64,000 bases of DNA from Otatea glauca (Eukaryota > Streptophyta > Magnoliopsida > Poales > Poaceae): positions 23,646,723 through 23,710,722 of the forward strand of contig CM070728.1 in NCBI GenBank assembly GCA_036346275.1, given 5' to 3'. The notes beneath the pieces are model-generated. The model was given only the letters and a program-made list of their open reading frames with translations, searched no databases and was not told the origin of the DNA. Made by a program: the position numbers and the translations under genes. The first letter of the stretch is position 1. Each line of letters begins with the position of its first letter. Positions 9,917 to 21,039 of the stretch are shown in pieces.

Positions 9917-12900
9917 TTACAAAGCAAAGTAAGGCATGCTCGACTTCTTCCTATTTCTGTGGAGGACGCTCGGGGAAGATCCGTCAACAATCTCCCAGCG
10001 CATTGCTCGACTTGAGTTGAACCGATCGACCTCCTCCTCGGTTCGGTTCCCGCGATCCTGCTCTCCCAATGCCAAGGTCGATTCCATCATAATAAGAAAT
10101 GGCGTTGACAAGGGCCGACGAAGCTCCAAGCACGGTCCCTCGCCACCGAGCCGAGGACGTCTTGCGGCACTCCGGCCAGAGGGCGGCGAAGCGAGCTTGG
10201 GCCCTAAGACGACCCGAGCACCGTCAGATACCTCTTGGCGGCCTTCGAGGGCCGTCGACTCGGCAGATAGCTCGGACCGCTCCTCCTCCGCCAACTTCTG
10301 CGACGCCAGAGCTACGTCCCGGGCCACGGTCGCCACGTCGCGAGCGTCCACCGCCGCCTTCTGCGCCTCAATAGCGGCGCTCAGATTCTTCTGCAGCTCT
10401 GCGGATTACAACATCTCCAGATGAGCACGCTTTATGAGTCGCGTTGGCAGAATCGACTGAGGAGTTGAGACACTTACCGGCTGCAGAGCTCGCTAAGTTG
10501 CTAGTTTTTTCCCTGACTACCTCGTATGAGGTCCTCAAGGAAGCCAGCTCCTTCCGATCGGTCTCCCGCTCAGAACATACTCGATCGGCGTCTTTCTGGG
10601 CTTGGTCCCGCTCGTCTCGCAGACGGTCGCTGCGCTTAGCGCTGCCCTCTCTGATGATGGCAAGATCCTTGGCGCTGGCAGCCTCCGCCAGGAGGGACTC
10701 GAGTTCCGCCACCCTCGCCCTCAGGGACTTGGCCCCCAGGCGCTCTTCGAAGAGGGCCTTTGTGGCCTGATCTAGCTCTTGGCGGGTCTCTGCCACTTCC
10801 GCCCGTCTGATGGTCAGAGCCTCTTGGGCCATGCGTAGCTCAGGGCGCAGCCGATTGCATTCCTCCACAACACCACTACCGGGTGTCCGAAAGGCTATAG
10901 GAGCTCGGCCTTGCCCTCGAGCGGACTCCGCAGATCTTTGCAAAATGAGACACTCCGTCGATCCTCGCCGCGAATTCATCAGAAGTTACGAGAAGTCGGG
11001 CTTTCGATCAACTTACCATGCTAACCGGCCGGACTCCCCCGGCCATCGCGTCCAACGCCCTACTGGAGGATTCGAGAGCGAGAGCCAGACCCTTTCGGAT
11101 CTGGTCTATCTCAGCTTCGGCGTCCTGAGCGCCTTGCTGGAGAGCGGCCCACTCGCTCTCCTCCGCTTCGTATATGGTCCCCGACCTATGGGCCACACTC
11201 GGCAACAGGTCCTCGGTTGCCCGTTTGGATGGGACGCCCGCGCACCGTGCCACCACGGCAAGGGTGGTGGAATTGGCCCCGGGAATCCTCGGCGACTTGC
11301 GCCATGGGCCTCGACCGATACCTCCCTTGAGGCATGGGGTCGGACGTCTCGAGCACCGGCGCCATCTCTCGCCAATGAGCTCGCGGGTAGCGTCGTCGAT
11401 TCCTCCTCGCGAATAACGATCGCGCCACCGCGGCGCCCCCGGCGGAGGTGGCGGGAGCCCTCACCGACCTCGGCCTCCGAGCGAGGCCCCGTCCCTCCGA
11501 TGGCAGCGCGCCGGCTCGGCCGCTGCGCTACGGTCATCGCTAACAACCAGTTGGCATCTCGCACTAATCGCAGCGCCCGCCGCAGGCGACTCCTCCGCGG
11601 CAGAAGGCAGCGTCGTCCTTGCGGAGCCACCACAGGCGCGCGCGCCGCGCCACGGTCACACCCGTATAGACGCTGCACATCGCAAGCACTTAGGAACTGT
11701 TCGGGCGGCTTTGTGGCAACAATGTTCAAACGAGGAAAAGGGATACTTACTAAGCCGAGCGGGCGTCGGCAGCGCCCTCTTTGCGGTCCCCTCCAAGGGG
11801 CGATCCGCGGCCGCTTCAAACCGCTTCCATCGGAGGCACGACGACGACGCCGACCGCATGGTCGCCCCGCTCGGGCCCCGGCGCGGTGCTGCGCGATCGC
11901 CCTCCGACGGTCCCCGCTCGGGCCACCGCTGTCGACGAGTCAAAGAAGAACCCACGGTATGGGTGACCGGGCTGCCCAGCTTGCTTTGTCGGTGGAGGTC
12001 GCCGCAGCGGTGGTCTCGGACTCGCCTCACCACGCTGCCCTCGCCGCAAGCTCCTCCTTCTTCTTCCTCTTCTCCTCCTTCCGCTTCTTGCGGGAGGAGT
12101 CGATCTTGACCTCCCTTGCGGGCAGCGCCTTGACGCCTTTCCCGGGAGCAACGCCCGGGAGACCATTCCCAAGAGCCCCTAGAAGATACGAAAACACTGG
12201 TCAGACCGGGCGCCAAAGGCAAAGAAAAGAGAGAGGCGAGAAGAAGTCCGCTCAACCTACCAGATTTGGGGGGTGGGCCATCGAGAATGGCTCCGGGTGG
12301 CCGCCCGCAGCTTCAGTAGCGCTTCCGCCCATAACGGCGGCCACCCGGGCTTCGACCTCGGTCGCGGCAAGCTCGGGCTCCGCCATCCTCATTTTGTCGG
12401 ACGCCCCCTCATACCGGAACAGGGGGCACGGCCTGTCCATAAGGGGTTGCACGCGCATCCCCATGAAGGCGCGCACGACGACGTCCCCGGTGAGCCTCTG
12501 CTCCTTAAGAGCCCTGACCTGCTCCACGATCAAGGCCACCTTCTTCTTCTCCTTCTTGTCAGCACCCCAGGTCTATTCTTCCCCCACCACAGGAAGCTCG
12601 CCGGTGAAAGGCGGGGCGCTGTCTCCGACGTTCCGAATGTAAAACCATTCAGAACGCCATCCCCTGTTGGACAACGGTAGCTTGACGTCGAGATACTCCG
12701 AGCTCTGGCCGGATCGAAGCTGGAGGGCCAGGCCACCGATGGGCGCCGTGGCGTCCACTGGCTTGTCTTTCCAGAGCCTTGCGTGGAAAAAGTACCTCCA
12801 CAGCGCCCAGTGCGGCTCAATCCCCAAGAAGGCCTCACAAAGCGTGATGAAAATGGCGATGTGGAGGACCCCGTTGGGGTTGAGATGATGTACCTCTGCC

Positions 12901-13114
12901 TTGTAGTGGAAGAGCGACCCTCGGACGAGCAGGTGCAATGGCAGTCGGGCCGCTTCAAGAACGAGGCGGGCACTATGACCTCGTCATCCCTCGGTGAAGG
13001 GGCGGCGGCCCCCGTCGGCACCCTCCAGTGAGAGAGATCCTGCGCAAGGAGAAAGCTTTTCTTCACCAAGCCGAGCGCACGGCTGGCCTGGGCAGAGCAC
13101 TCCGGCCACGACAT
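9917..13114 (-). pseudogene. Antisense multi-exon gene of the Tat element (putative gypsy-type transposon ORF, PF04195-like)
   Basis: The gene starts with ATG at 13112-13114, about 130 bp downstream of a minus-strand TATA box. The first segment reads DDEVIVPASFLKRPDC. After a frame shift near 12945 it continues as LLVRGSLFHYKAEVHHLNP ... CEAFLGIEPHWALWRYFF (12938-12573), typical of the Transposase_28/'putative gypsy type transposon' family, then ALKEQRLTGDVVVRAFMGMR (to 12262). The C-terminal half is a long heptad-rich coiled coil (10810-10479). Canonical donors are visible on the minus strand after 12261, 11751, 11017 and 10478. The last intron (10477-10399, 79 bp) splices cleanly into a final exon, 10398-9917, in frame and continuing the coiled coil. 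Antisense ORFs occur in other Tat elements such as Grande. The protein's function is unknown. The frame shift in the conserved domain makes this copy doubtful. Confidence 0.7.
10399..10477 (-). other. Intron of the antisense gene
   Basis: On the minus strand the donor is GCCG|GTAAGTG (exon ends at 10478) and the acceptor TCCGCAG|AGCTG (exon begins at 10398). Removing these 79 bases joins two coiled-coil segments in frame (ASSAA then ELQKNLSAAIEAQ). Reading through instead hits a stop. Confidence 0.7.
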
Positions 13115-13242
13115 CCTCGCGAAAAGACGACGGAAAGGTGAGGTAGGGAGAAGACTCTTTGTTGCTTTTTCTTGTCTTAGGCAAAGGGCTGGAAGATGAG
13201 GAAGGCAAGAGCGCGTGACTGCCCGAAAACGTCCCAGCGACG

Positions 13243-13250
13243 TATTTATA
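13243..13250 (-). promoter_or_regulatory. TATA box of the antisense gene
   Basis: On the minus strand CTTCTATAAATACGTC occurs about 130 bp upstream of the antisense ATG at 13114. TATAAATA matches the plant consensus exactly. A start site near 13215 is inferred from the usual 30-bp spacing. Confidence 0.65.
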
Positions 13251-13635
13251 GAAGACGAGCGGGCGCCAACCGAACAGACACCCCCTCGAGCGAAGCGTCG
13301 CGTACACCCTCGTCTGCCGCGTCGGGCGCCTGGTAACTCCCGGTTTCCAATTTCTCCCTGCGTTTTAATCCTGACAAGGCTGCGGAAGCCATAAAGACAC
13401 CGCCTCGAGCAGCGTGTCCTGTGACCTCTCGATCTCCGCCTTTAGGCCAGGACGGTTGCCGGGTGCGTGGCGAGGCTCATTGGCCGCGGCCCTGTAACGG
13501 CGAGCTCGGCGGCTCGGCGCGCGCTGGGGCCCAAATGAGAGTCATGGGTTCTAAAGGCCTATTCCACGGATGGACATAAGGCCGCCCGTAGCGAGCAAAG
13601 GACGGGTATGAGGCGAGCCCCCAGTGGTCCCCACG

Positions 13636-13656
13636 TTGGGTCGGCTGACGACCCAA
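13636..13656. repeat. Perfect inverted repeat (copy 1)
   Basis: An 8-base arm TTGGGTCG pairs with CGACCCAA around the 5-base centre GCTGA. It shares its core with a second palindrome 94 bp downstream. It lies upstream of the antisense TATA box. Confidence 0.6.
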
Positions 13657-13729
13657 TCGACTCTACTTGTGTCCGAGACCATACTTCACACTCTCCCGGG
13701 AGCTCATCGATGGGCGACAGCCAGCTGTG

Positions 13730-13754
13730 CCCTGGGTCGGCGGACGACCCAGGG
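13730..13754. repeat. Perfect inverted repeat (copy 2)
   Basis: A 10-base arm CCCTGGGTCG pairs perfectly with CGACCCAGGG around GCGGA. The core GGGTCG-N5-CGACCC is the same as in the palindrome at 13636-13656. It may be a paired protein-binding site, but no factor is recognised. Confidence 0.6.
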
Positions 13755-14052
13755 TCCGATACGGGATCGAGTAAAGAAAGGTTTCTTATGGGTCGCCCCA
13801 CGGCAGGGCCAGGACACCCTACTCTAGGACCGTCCGCTCGGAAGGGTCCCCCTTGGGCGGGACCTCCCAGGACCCACTCGGACTACCTGTTATTAGCTCC
13901 ACAAGCACGACGTTCGAACCAACGCGGGTAAACGCGCGTCGCTCACCCCCTCCAGGTCCCACACCTGCGGACGGGGTACACGTGTGGGATAGACGGTGGC
14001 CACTCCTCTCGCAGCTACCCTCGCCGGACGAGGACTCGGGATGGATGCCCCA

Positions 14053-14348
14053 CGTCCAGCTACGACGTAAAACGAGCCACGTCCAGCTACGACGTAAAAC
14101 GAGCCACGTCTAGCTACGACGTTAAACGAGCACTCGGACACCCGAACCTCACGAAGAGGCATCCGGTCGTCCCTGCCGACCAAGGCACGGTCTAGCTACG
14201 ACGTTAAACGAGCACTCGGACACCCGAACCTCACGAAGAGGCATCCGGTCGTCCCTGCCGACCAAGGCACGGTCTAGCTACGACGTTAAACGAGCACTCG
14301 GACACCCGAACCTCACGAAGAGGCATCCGGTCGTCCCTGCCGACAAGG
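14053..14348 (+). repeat. 82-bp tandem array, left part
   Basis: The array begins with two short units (about 27 bp, CCAGCTACGACGTAAAACG). It continues with units of 82 bp whose word TAGCTACGACGTTAAACGAG starts at 14111, 14193 and 14275, giving a period of exactly 82. The array is interrupted at 14348 by a 5.1-kb insertion and resumes at 19488. Tandem arrays between the antisense region and the 3' LTR are common in Tat elements. Confidence 0.9.
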
Positions 14349-17300
14349 TGTGACGCCCCCACATCGCCTGACCAGGCCAGGACCAGTGGAAACATCACAG
14401 AGCAGAGTGCGCCAGGATCAGGCTAAGGAAAACAACACATGCACGGATAGAAATTTCCACCGAATAGTACTCGGGGATTATTCTTAAAGTACATATAGTA
14501 CTGTCTTATGTCTGGCTACGGTGATTTCTACACCGCCCGCCCTAATATTACAATATTATAATATTACAATATTATTCTAGATGCCTCTCTCTTGTGGGTA
14601 GATTTATTCCGCCAGGTCTTGGTCGTCAGCCCCCTCATATTCATATCCCTCCACAGCAACATCGGTATCATCATAAAGATTCACATCATCATGAAATTCA
14701 CCTTCTATCTCATCCGGTTGGGTGTACTCAACATGTTCGAAAAACAACAGAGAAAGCAAGGTGAGTACACGAAGACTCAAGAAGTCATGAACCTTTGTGC
14801 ATGGGTATAAAATATACTTTTCGCCACCGAGCCGCTTCTCCAAAGTAGTACTTTATCCAAAGTACCCTTTTACCCATTTGTTCGAAAGTGTCAAGTTTTA
14901 ACTTTTAAATCTAATGGCAGCAAAACAACGTAGGGTCTTACATCCTGTGTTAGAGGAAAACCCACACGACGCACTTCCAAAACCCGGAAGCTAGGAGTGA
15001 TATCACATTTGACTCGATCGGAGGTGTCTTGCTTTGCCCATAGCATCACTTGGCTTATTGTCACAAAGGCGCTTCCTTAGGCACACTAATAAACCAAGGA
15101 AAGTAGCGTTTGGCCAACTGCAGACCTCGCCATACCGCCTTGCCTCACCAAAGGCACGCGGTCGAGACTCCTCCCGACATCTCGCCTAGGGTGATCGCCT
15201 CACCTAGCATACCACCTTTCTCACCTTGGGCGAGTCGGCTACTTGTCGGTTACTTTGTTCGGCCGTCCCATACCGGGTCTATGGTCAAGACGGCTTGCCG
15301 ATTTTGAGGTAAGTGCCGTTTGGTTTGTCCTCAATGATACCCTATGTGGAGGAGCCACGACTTTCATAGCAACCCAACCGGGTTGCTCATACCTGAGCTC
15401 TTCCACCGCCATTTACTCCATAACCTCACCAAGGTTATGGTTCTAACAATGGATCTAGCCGATCCGATTAGTGTGACTTAATTTCTTTTAGAAATTAGCT
15501 TTTGAGATGAATGCAAGAGTTTCAAACAACCCAAGTCACAAAAGCATTCACGAGAACATGATCGAAGGCGACTTGCTCGGATGTATGACCAGAGAGTGTC
15601 CACCGCAGAAGTGGCTTTAGCTGCCTTTTGTTGTTATCGGAAAGATTTTCTAAAAAGAGAACCAAAGATTTTAATATTCGTAATTCTCAATTTGGGTTCA
15701 ATTTATATCTTTATCTAAGGAGCGATTTGTAAAACAATTTTACTAATGTCTATAATTGAAATTTGTAATATATTTTTTATACTCATTTATATACGTTTGA
15801 TTTGAAGCTAGGTCATCAATTAATTTGAAAAAATAAAAAGAAAAACAAGAAATAAATCTTGGATTAGTTTTCTATTGTTTTCCATGACTTATTTTCTTAT
15901 TCTCGACAAATTGGTTCGGATAAAACATACATTATATTATTTTATAATTTCATTCATTTATTTATTCCATCAATTTATTTATTTATATATCTTAAGTTTT
16001 TTTTGGCGCCCCCTTAACCTAACCCTAACCCCCTCTCTCTCTTCTCATTTTCCCCACCCGCCACCATCTGCTCCCCCTTCTCTCGCCTCTCCTCTCCCTT
16101 TCTTCTCCTGAGCGCCTCTGCTGCGCCTCCTCACCTCCCCCACGCGCCGCCACCTCCCGGCCTCCCCCGAGAGCGCCGCCACCCGAGCTCCTCCATCGCC
16201 TCTCAACCCTGCGCGCCGCCTTCCTCAAGACCACCAAGGGCTACCCCATCCATGGTCCCCCTCTTGCGCCGCGCCGCCTGCCGGCCTCCTGCCTGCCTGT
16301 CGCCCGCCCCACGCCACCGCTCCCTCTTTCTCTCGGTCTCGGGCGACACACGGCCGCCCCCTTTTTTTTTCTTCTCTCCTCGCCCCTCTCAACTCACGCC
16401 GCCTCCGGATCCCCTCCCGCAAGCCTCTGCCGACCGCGGTTCTCCTCCTGGCTCCCCGCGCCGGCCGGCCTCGGCCTCCCCTGTGCCTCGGTGGCCGTCG
16501 GTTCTCCCGGCCTCCATCAAGCGCCACCGCGCCTCTCGGCTTCCGCCATGCTGCCCTCTTCGCGCCACGCCACCGACCCGACCCGATCATGTGGTGGCCG
16601 ACACCGAGGTGCTCCTCCCTCCGGCCGCCGCCCGAGGTCTCCCATCACCTCTCTCTCTCTCTGCTATTCCCTTCTCTACTTACCCCTTTTTTTCTCTCTA
16701 CTTGCCCTAGGTCACCGTCGTGGCCGGCGCTCCCATGGCCAACACCAGCCCGGTCAGCCTCAACCGCATCCGACGGCGCCGACATCTGAGGCATGGAGTC
16801 CGGAGCTCCCTAGAGCCGGCCACCACCCCCCACAAACACGGCTCGGCTACTTCGCCCACGCGCTGCCGCACCCACGGCCACCACCGCAGGCAACCATGGC
16901 TCGGCCACGACGACAGCCCTAAGCTAAGTGCTACGTCCCTTCCTCCCCTTAATTCTTCCACTAGACAAGATGTCTCTTAACTACAAATATGTGGAAATCA
17001 TTTATAAGAAGTGTGGATGGCGCTTAATGAAATGTTATTTCTGCTTGATTATCAAAACTGGAGCTTTAGTGAGTATGAAATTGATATGTGTTCAATAATG
17101 TATTAGTACAGTTGCTTATATGTTCATTTATATCTTGGTTTGTTGGCAATGATTCAATGTAGTTCGGTACCTGAGATAATACTTAGCTTATTTGGTTCAA
17201 GCCGATGGCTGCATTGTTTAGATTTTTTTTTTGAGCTTTCACGATTCAAATATTTTAATTCCTGCTCAAAGTAACCAGAATTGTATGCATTTATATGATG

Positions 17301-19487
17301 AGCCAAGGCTATGCGAGTTCTCGGCATCCATGGTATGGTAATTGGGTTTGGCTCATAATGCTCATACAGGAGTATGTACAATTGTGTTGGAATTGTGTGC
17401 ATAAGTTTTAATGCATTTCGGATTTTGTGCACATGCATGCTTATACTGTGATGGAATATCATGCATGCCGTTCTGATTGAGGTAGACTTATCTAGGCGCC
17501 ACATTTTAGCTTTGAGCTCAGATCGGATGCATGTGTATTCTACTTAGCCTTTGCTTGCTTGATTGATGGCTAAACATACTAAAGAATTGAGACCAAAAGT
17601 GCTTAATGTATTTAATACATAAGTGTAGAGCCAACACTACTAACATCCGCCTATGGAGGGTCATTTCGTGCTTGACTTGGCATGCATGAGTTTGGATGAA
17701 TAGCTTTCTATTTGCTTACATTTACAAATATTGATTGGAAATTAGTCTTTTGATTATTTGTGACTATAGCTTGAAAATGTTGTCTTTATAAATTTGTGCG
17801 AGAATAAAACAAGTCCACTTTTCATTGTTAAGGTAAAATTGTTAAAGTTTTGACATATTATTCTTGATTCAAAGCATGACCTTGATCATTTGAATAGTTT
17901 TTTTCAAATATGATTATCCGATTGCACTACAATTTGAGACATAAAGCAACCATGGTTTTAATTCAAGTTTTTAGTCTTATTCTTATTAGATCCTCGCAAC
18001 TACCTTATGATACATATATGCTTAACCAAGTATGTGCACAATTGATGAAATGGCTTATTTATTGAGCTTATTGCTTGATTAACCGAAATGGAGTCTAGGG
18101 AATGCGAGGTAATCGATATTTGCTAAGCCATGAATGTGTGTGTGTGCGTGCTTATATATATATATATTCAAGAATCTTGGTTATTGGTATAATTTCAAGG
18201 TAGCTTTAGTACTTGTGATGATGGTTGCGAAAATGCTTTAATCTCACTTAATGAATAACATCGATCTCCTTAAATGACTAAAAGAGAATAAAAGCATCGA
18301 TTAATGAGGCACCTTATGGTCATGAGGGACAATTTGGAGGAAATGGAGAGGATGGGTGAAAAGTAGGTGGTCGCTAACCGACTTCTTTACTTGAGCCTAC
18401 TCTTCTCCTTCAAGAGAGAAGAATAGCTACGACCGACCTAGTTCTAGGTGAGTGTATGTTGTAGTTGTAAAGTCTTTGAATTGTACTTGCGATCGACCCT
18501 ATTTATACTTTTGGGTTTCTCCATTCGGATAGGTCAAACCGACCTTCTGCTGCAGGAAAAATTAGGGGTGGTTGCTAGGTGGAGGGAGACCAGGTCTTGA
18601 AGGTGCGGATGGAGTGCATGCAACCTCCGTCTCCTCCACTTGGTTGTGCAAGATGGCAAGGGATGGGCAAAGATATGGGCAGTGAGAGGAAGGCGATGGT
18701 CGCTACTTGGGGCTAAGGCAAGATGGGTCGGTTTGGGTTGGCATAGTTGAGATGAATTTCTTTTGTAACCTTTGATGCAAATAGTCTTTGTAAGACATGT
18801 GGAGTAGAATGTTTGAGATCATAACTCTTGTGTATAACTTGACATTTGATATTTGTCTGAGGTCTCTTTGATTTCATCATTTGTATGGTTGAATGTATTT
18901 AGCTAAATGTGTTTCCTTCTTAAATGAAGATAATAATATTCAATTTGGTCGCTAATCGTGAATTTTGAAATGTGTTCGATTTTAATTGGGATTGTGCGTG
19001 GATGAGTACTTTATATCATGATGGAATTGAATTTGAGTGTGTGCATATAATGTGTGTGTGTATATATATGTATGGGGTTGATCTAGCTGTATTAGTATGC
19101 AAAAATTATAGATGTGAATGTTGTATATACATGAGTTCATTATTAAGTTTTCTGACTATTGACCTATTGACTGATCGAGTGCATTACTTATAAGATGCAA
19201 CCGTTTTGATATAAATATGTTTACAGAAACTTTTGAGGTATTTGAGATGTTTAACTACGCACCGCTTAAATTGTTGATGCTTATATTGAATTAATGAGTA
19301 ACTGGTGAGTACAATGAATATGACTGCGAATATTTTGAGTAGTAGAGAATATTGGGTGAATGTACTGTTTTTGATAAGGCTATAGTCTTATCCATTAGGG
19401 AGAATCAAATTGTAGATTACTGTTTCATTTTAACTTGCCATGATACTAAGGAAAGTTTTAGGGAATGGATTTGGGTAGGTTTTCACA
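14349..19487 (-). mobile_element. Nested solo-LTR-like insertion (probably Del/Tekay type, minus orientation)
   Basis: The insertion starts TGTGACGCCCC, ends TTTTCACA and is flanked by a perfect 5-bp duplication CAAGG (14344-14348 and 19488-19492), splitting an 82-bp repeat unit. No gag, pol or second LTR copy was found inside, so at 5139 bp it fits a solo LTR of a long-LTR Gypsy family or a non-autonomous element. Minus orientation is suggested by a minus-strand TATAAATA at 18507-18500, about 980 bp from the 19487 end. It is also suggested by a GAGTAC/GTACTC-rich acidic ORF remnant near 14604-14843, resembling the end region of the Del LTR at 57360-57470. Against this, 16020-16980 reads like a plus-strand GC-rich leader (CTAACCCTAACCCC then CTCTCTCT). 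Orientation is therefore tentative. Confidence 0.75.
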
Positions 19488-20040
19488 CAAGGCACGGTCT
19501 AGCTACGACGTTAAACGAGCACTCGGACACCCGAACCTCACGAAGAGGCATCCGGTCGTCCCTGCCGACCAAGGCACAGTCTAGCTACGACGTTAAACGA
19601 GCACTCGGACACCCGAACCTCACGAAGAGGCATCCGGTCGTCCCTGCCGACCAAGGCACGGTCTAGCTATGACGTTAAACGAGAACTCGGACACCCAAAC
19701 CTCACGAAGAGGCATCCGGTCGCCCCTGCCGACCAAGGCACGGTCCAGCTACGACGTTAAACGAGCACTCGGACACCCGAACCTCACGAAAAGGCATCCG
19801 GTCGTCCCTGCCGACTAAGGCACGGTCCAGCTACGACGCTAAACGAGCACTCGGACACCCGAACCTCACGAAGAGGCATCCGGTCGTCCCTGCCGACCAA
19901 GGCACGGTCTAGCTACGACGTTAAAATGAGCACTTGGACACCTGAACCTCACGAAGAGGCATCCGGTCGTCCCTGCCGACCAAGGCACGGTCCAGCTACG
20001 ACGCTAAACGAGCACTCGGACACCCGAACCTCACGAAGAG
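19488..20040 (+). repeat. 82-bp tandem array, right part
   Basis: There are seven units, with the word CTAGCTACGACG or CCAGCTACGACG beginning at 19499, 19581, 19663, 19745, 19827, 19909 and 19992. Units differ by a few substitutions (GACGTTAAACG versus GACGCTAAACG). With the left part, about ten full units existed before the insertion. The spacer-free structure and location inside a retrotransposon exclude CRISPR. Confidence 0.92.
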
Positions 20041-20274
20041 TTCGACGTCCGATCGCCGCACCTGTAAAGAAGCGATCACCTGCCGATTACCGATTCTCGA
20101 GGGCCAAGTTGGGAAATAATCGAAACAAGCTCATTACAAAGACATTCATAAAGAAAAAGGAGATTTCATTACAGGCTAACAGGCTCGAGCTTTACAATGC
20201 TATATAAGGTGCGGCGAGCTCAAAATTACGCGCAAAGCTACAAGATATGGCGGAGCTATTTTTAGCACCAAGTA

Positions 20275-20640
20275 TCATATCTTGAGCATCAATGCGACGT
20301 CGGTGCCCTCACTACCGGCGACGCACCTCCTGGAGCCCAGCGGTGCCGCCACCATCAAGGCCGACGGCAACGGTAGCGTCGGCCTCGCCGCCACACAGAT
20401 CGGCGGCACTGCCGGCGCTCGCGCCATCGCCCCCAAGAGGGCCCCTCTTACCACCTTGAGCCTCGGAACGGCCTCGAGCAGCGCGTCGACGGCAGCAGTA
20501 TCGCGAGCTGCGGTTTCTTCCTCCTCCCTGAGTTCAGCCATCGCCTGGTCGCACTCAGCCCAGAGCTCGGCCAGAGGATCTTCTTCTTCCACCACGACAT
20601 CATCGCCAAAGCTGAAGATTAGCGGGTGCCTCGAAGCCAT
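20275..20640 (-). CDS. Small antisense ORF of the Tat 3' region, 121 aa, unknown function
   Basis: ATG at 20638-20640 opens an uninterrupted 121-codon frame ending at 20275. The N-terminal half is acidic and likely helical (EEEDPLAELWAECDQAMAE, then ELREEEE). The C-terminal half is Ala/Pro-rich without a recognised domain. A minus-strand TATATAAGG box lies about 63 bp upstream. It sits between the tandem array and the polypurine tract, on the same strand as the 9917-13114 antisense gene. Being intact while gag-pol is shattered is notable, but short GC-rich frames can be open by chance. I cannot assign a function. Confidence 0.45.
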   Translation of the reverse strand: MASRHPLIFSFGDDVVVEEEDPLAELWAECDQAMAELREEEETAARDTAAVDALLEAVPRLKVVRGALLGAMARAPAVPPICVAARPTLPLPSALMVAAPLGSRRCVAGSEGTDVALMLKI

Positions 20641-20702
20641 TTCAAGGATTGAAAAAGAGGACTATGGCTTAGGGGTCAATCAATCAAACGAGCGGAAGCG
20701 CC

Positions 20703-20711
20703 CTTATATAC
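20703..20711 (-). promoter_or_regulatory. TATA box of the small antisense ORF
   Basis: The minus strand reads GGGTATATAAGGGCGC. TATATAAGG is a good plant TATA box, about 63 bp upstream of the ATG at 20640. The transcription start is inferred. Confidence 0.55.
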
Positions 20712-21020
20712 CCAGACGGAGGGAGATCGAACATCTCCAAAATAAATGCAAGCGTAGAAAAACAAAACGCCTTTCACCAGAACCCGAAGCAGTCAAGAAG
20801 ACGGGCGGGCAAGGTGCACCAAGCCATGCGCGACGCGCGCAACGAAGCGATTAAAAGCCCCCGGCGGTTCGAATGCCCCCGACCAAGTTCCAGGGCAACC
20901 GTCGAATACGTTGGGGTACACCTGGCGGAAACCAGCCGACCTAGTCGGTCGGACCGACCAATCGGGCCCAGTCGCCATTCACTTTCAAGCTCAACCCCCA
21001 ACCGAATCTGCCGAACTCGC

Positions 21021-21039
21021 TCGGGGGTTCGGGGGCTAC
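21021..21039 (+). promoter_or_regulatory. Polypurine tract of the Tat element
   Basis: TCGGGGGTTCGGGGGCTAC ends directly before the TG of the 3' LTR. G-rich tracts of this style are usual priming sites for plus-strand DNA in grass Tat elements. Confidence 0.7.

Noticed and set aside
10810..12642. 610-codon plus-strand open frame
   Set aside because: It is the shadow of the antisense gene, whose splice sites, coiled coil and conserved domain are on the minus strand. The plus-strand product is low-complexity Arg/Pro/Ser.
16005..16032. Telomere-like CCTAACCTAACCCTAACCCC run
   Set aside because: Only about two imperfect units, inside a transposon leader-like region. Such words occur commonly in plant 5' leaders (telo-box); not an interstitial telomere.
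16225..16980. Pro/Ser/Arg-rich open frames on both strands
   Set aside because: They lie in the GC-rich leader-like part of the nested LTR; composition alone keeps frames open.
18128..18168. GT/TA microsatellite
   Set aside because: Ordinary simple repeat within the nested insertion; no further meaning.
14111..20040. Regular repeats with constant spacing, superficially CRISPR-like
   Set aside because: The whole 82-bp unit is conserved with no variable spacers, and it lies inside a plant retrotransposon.
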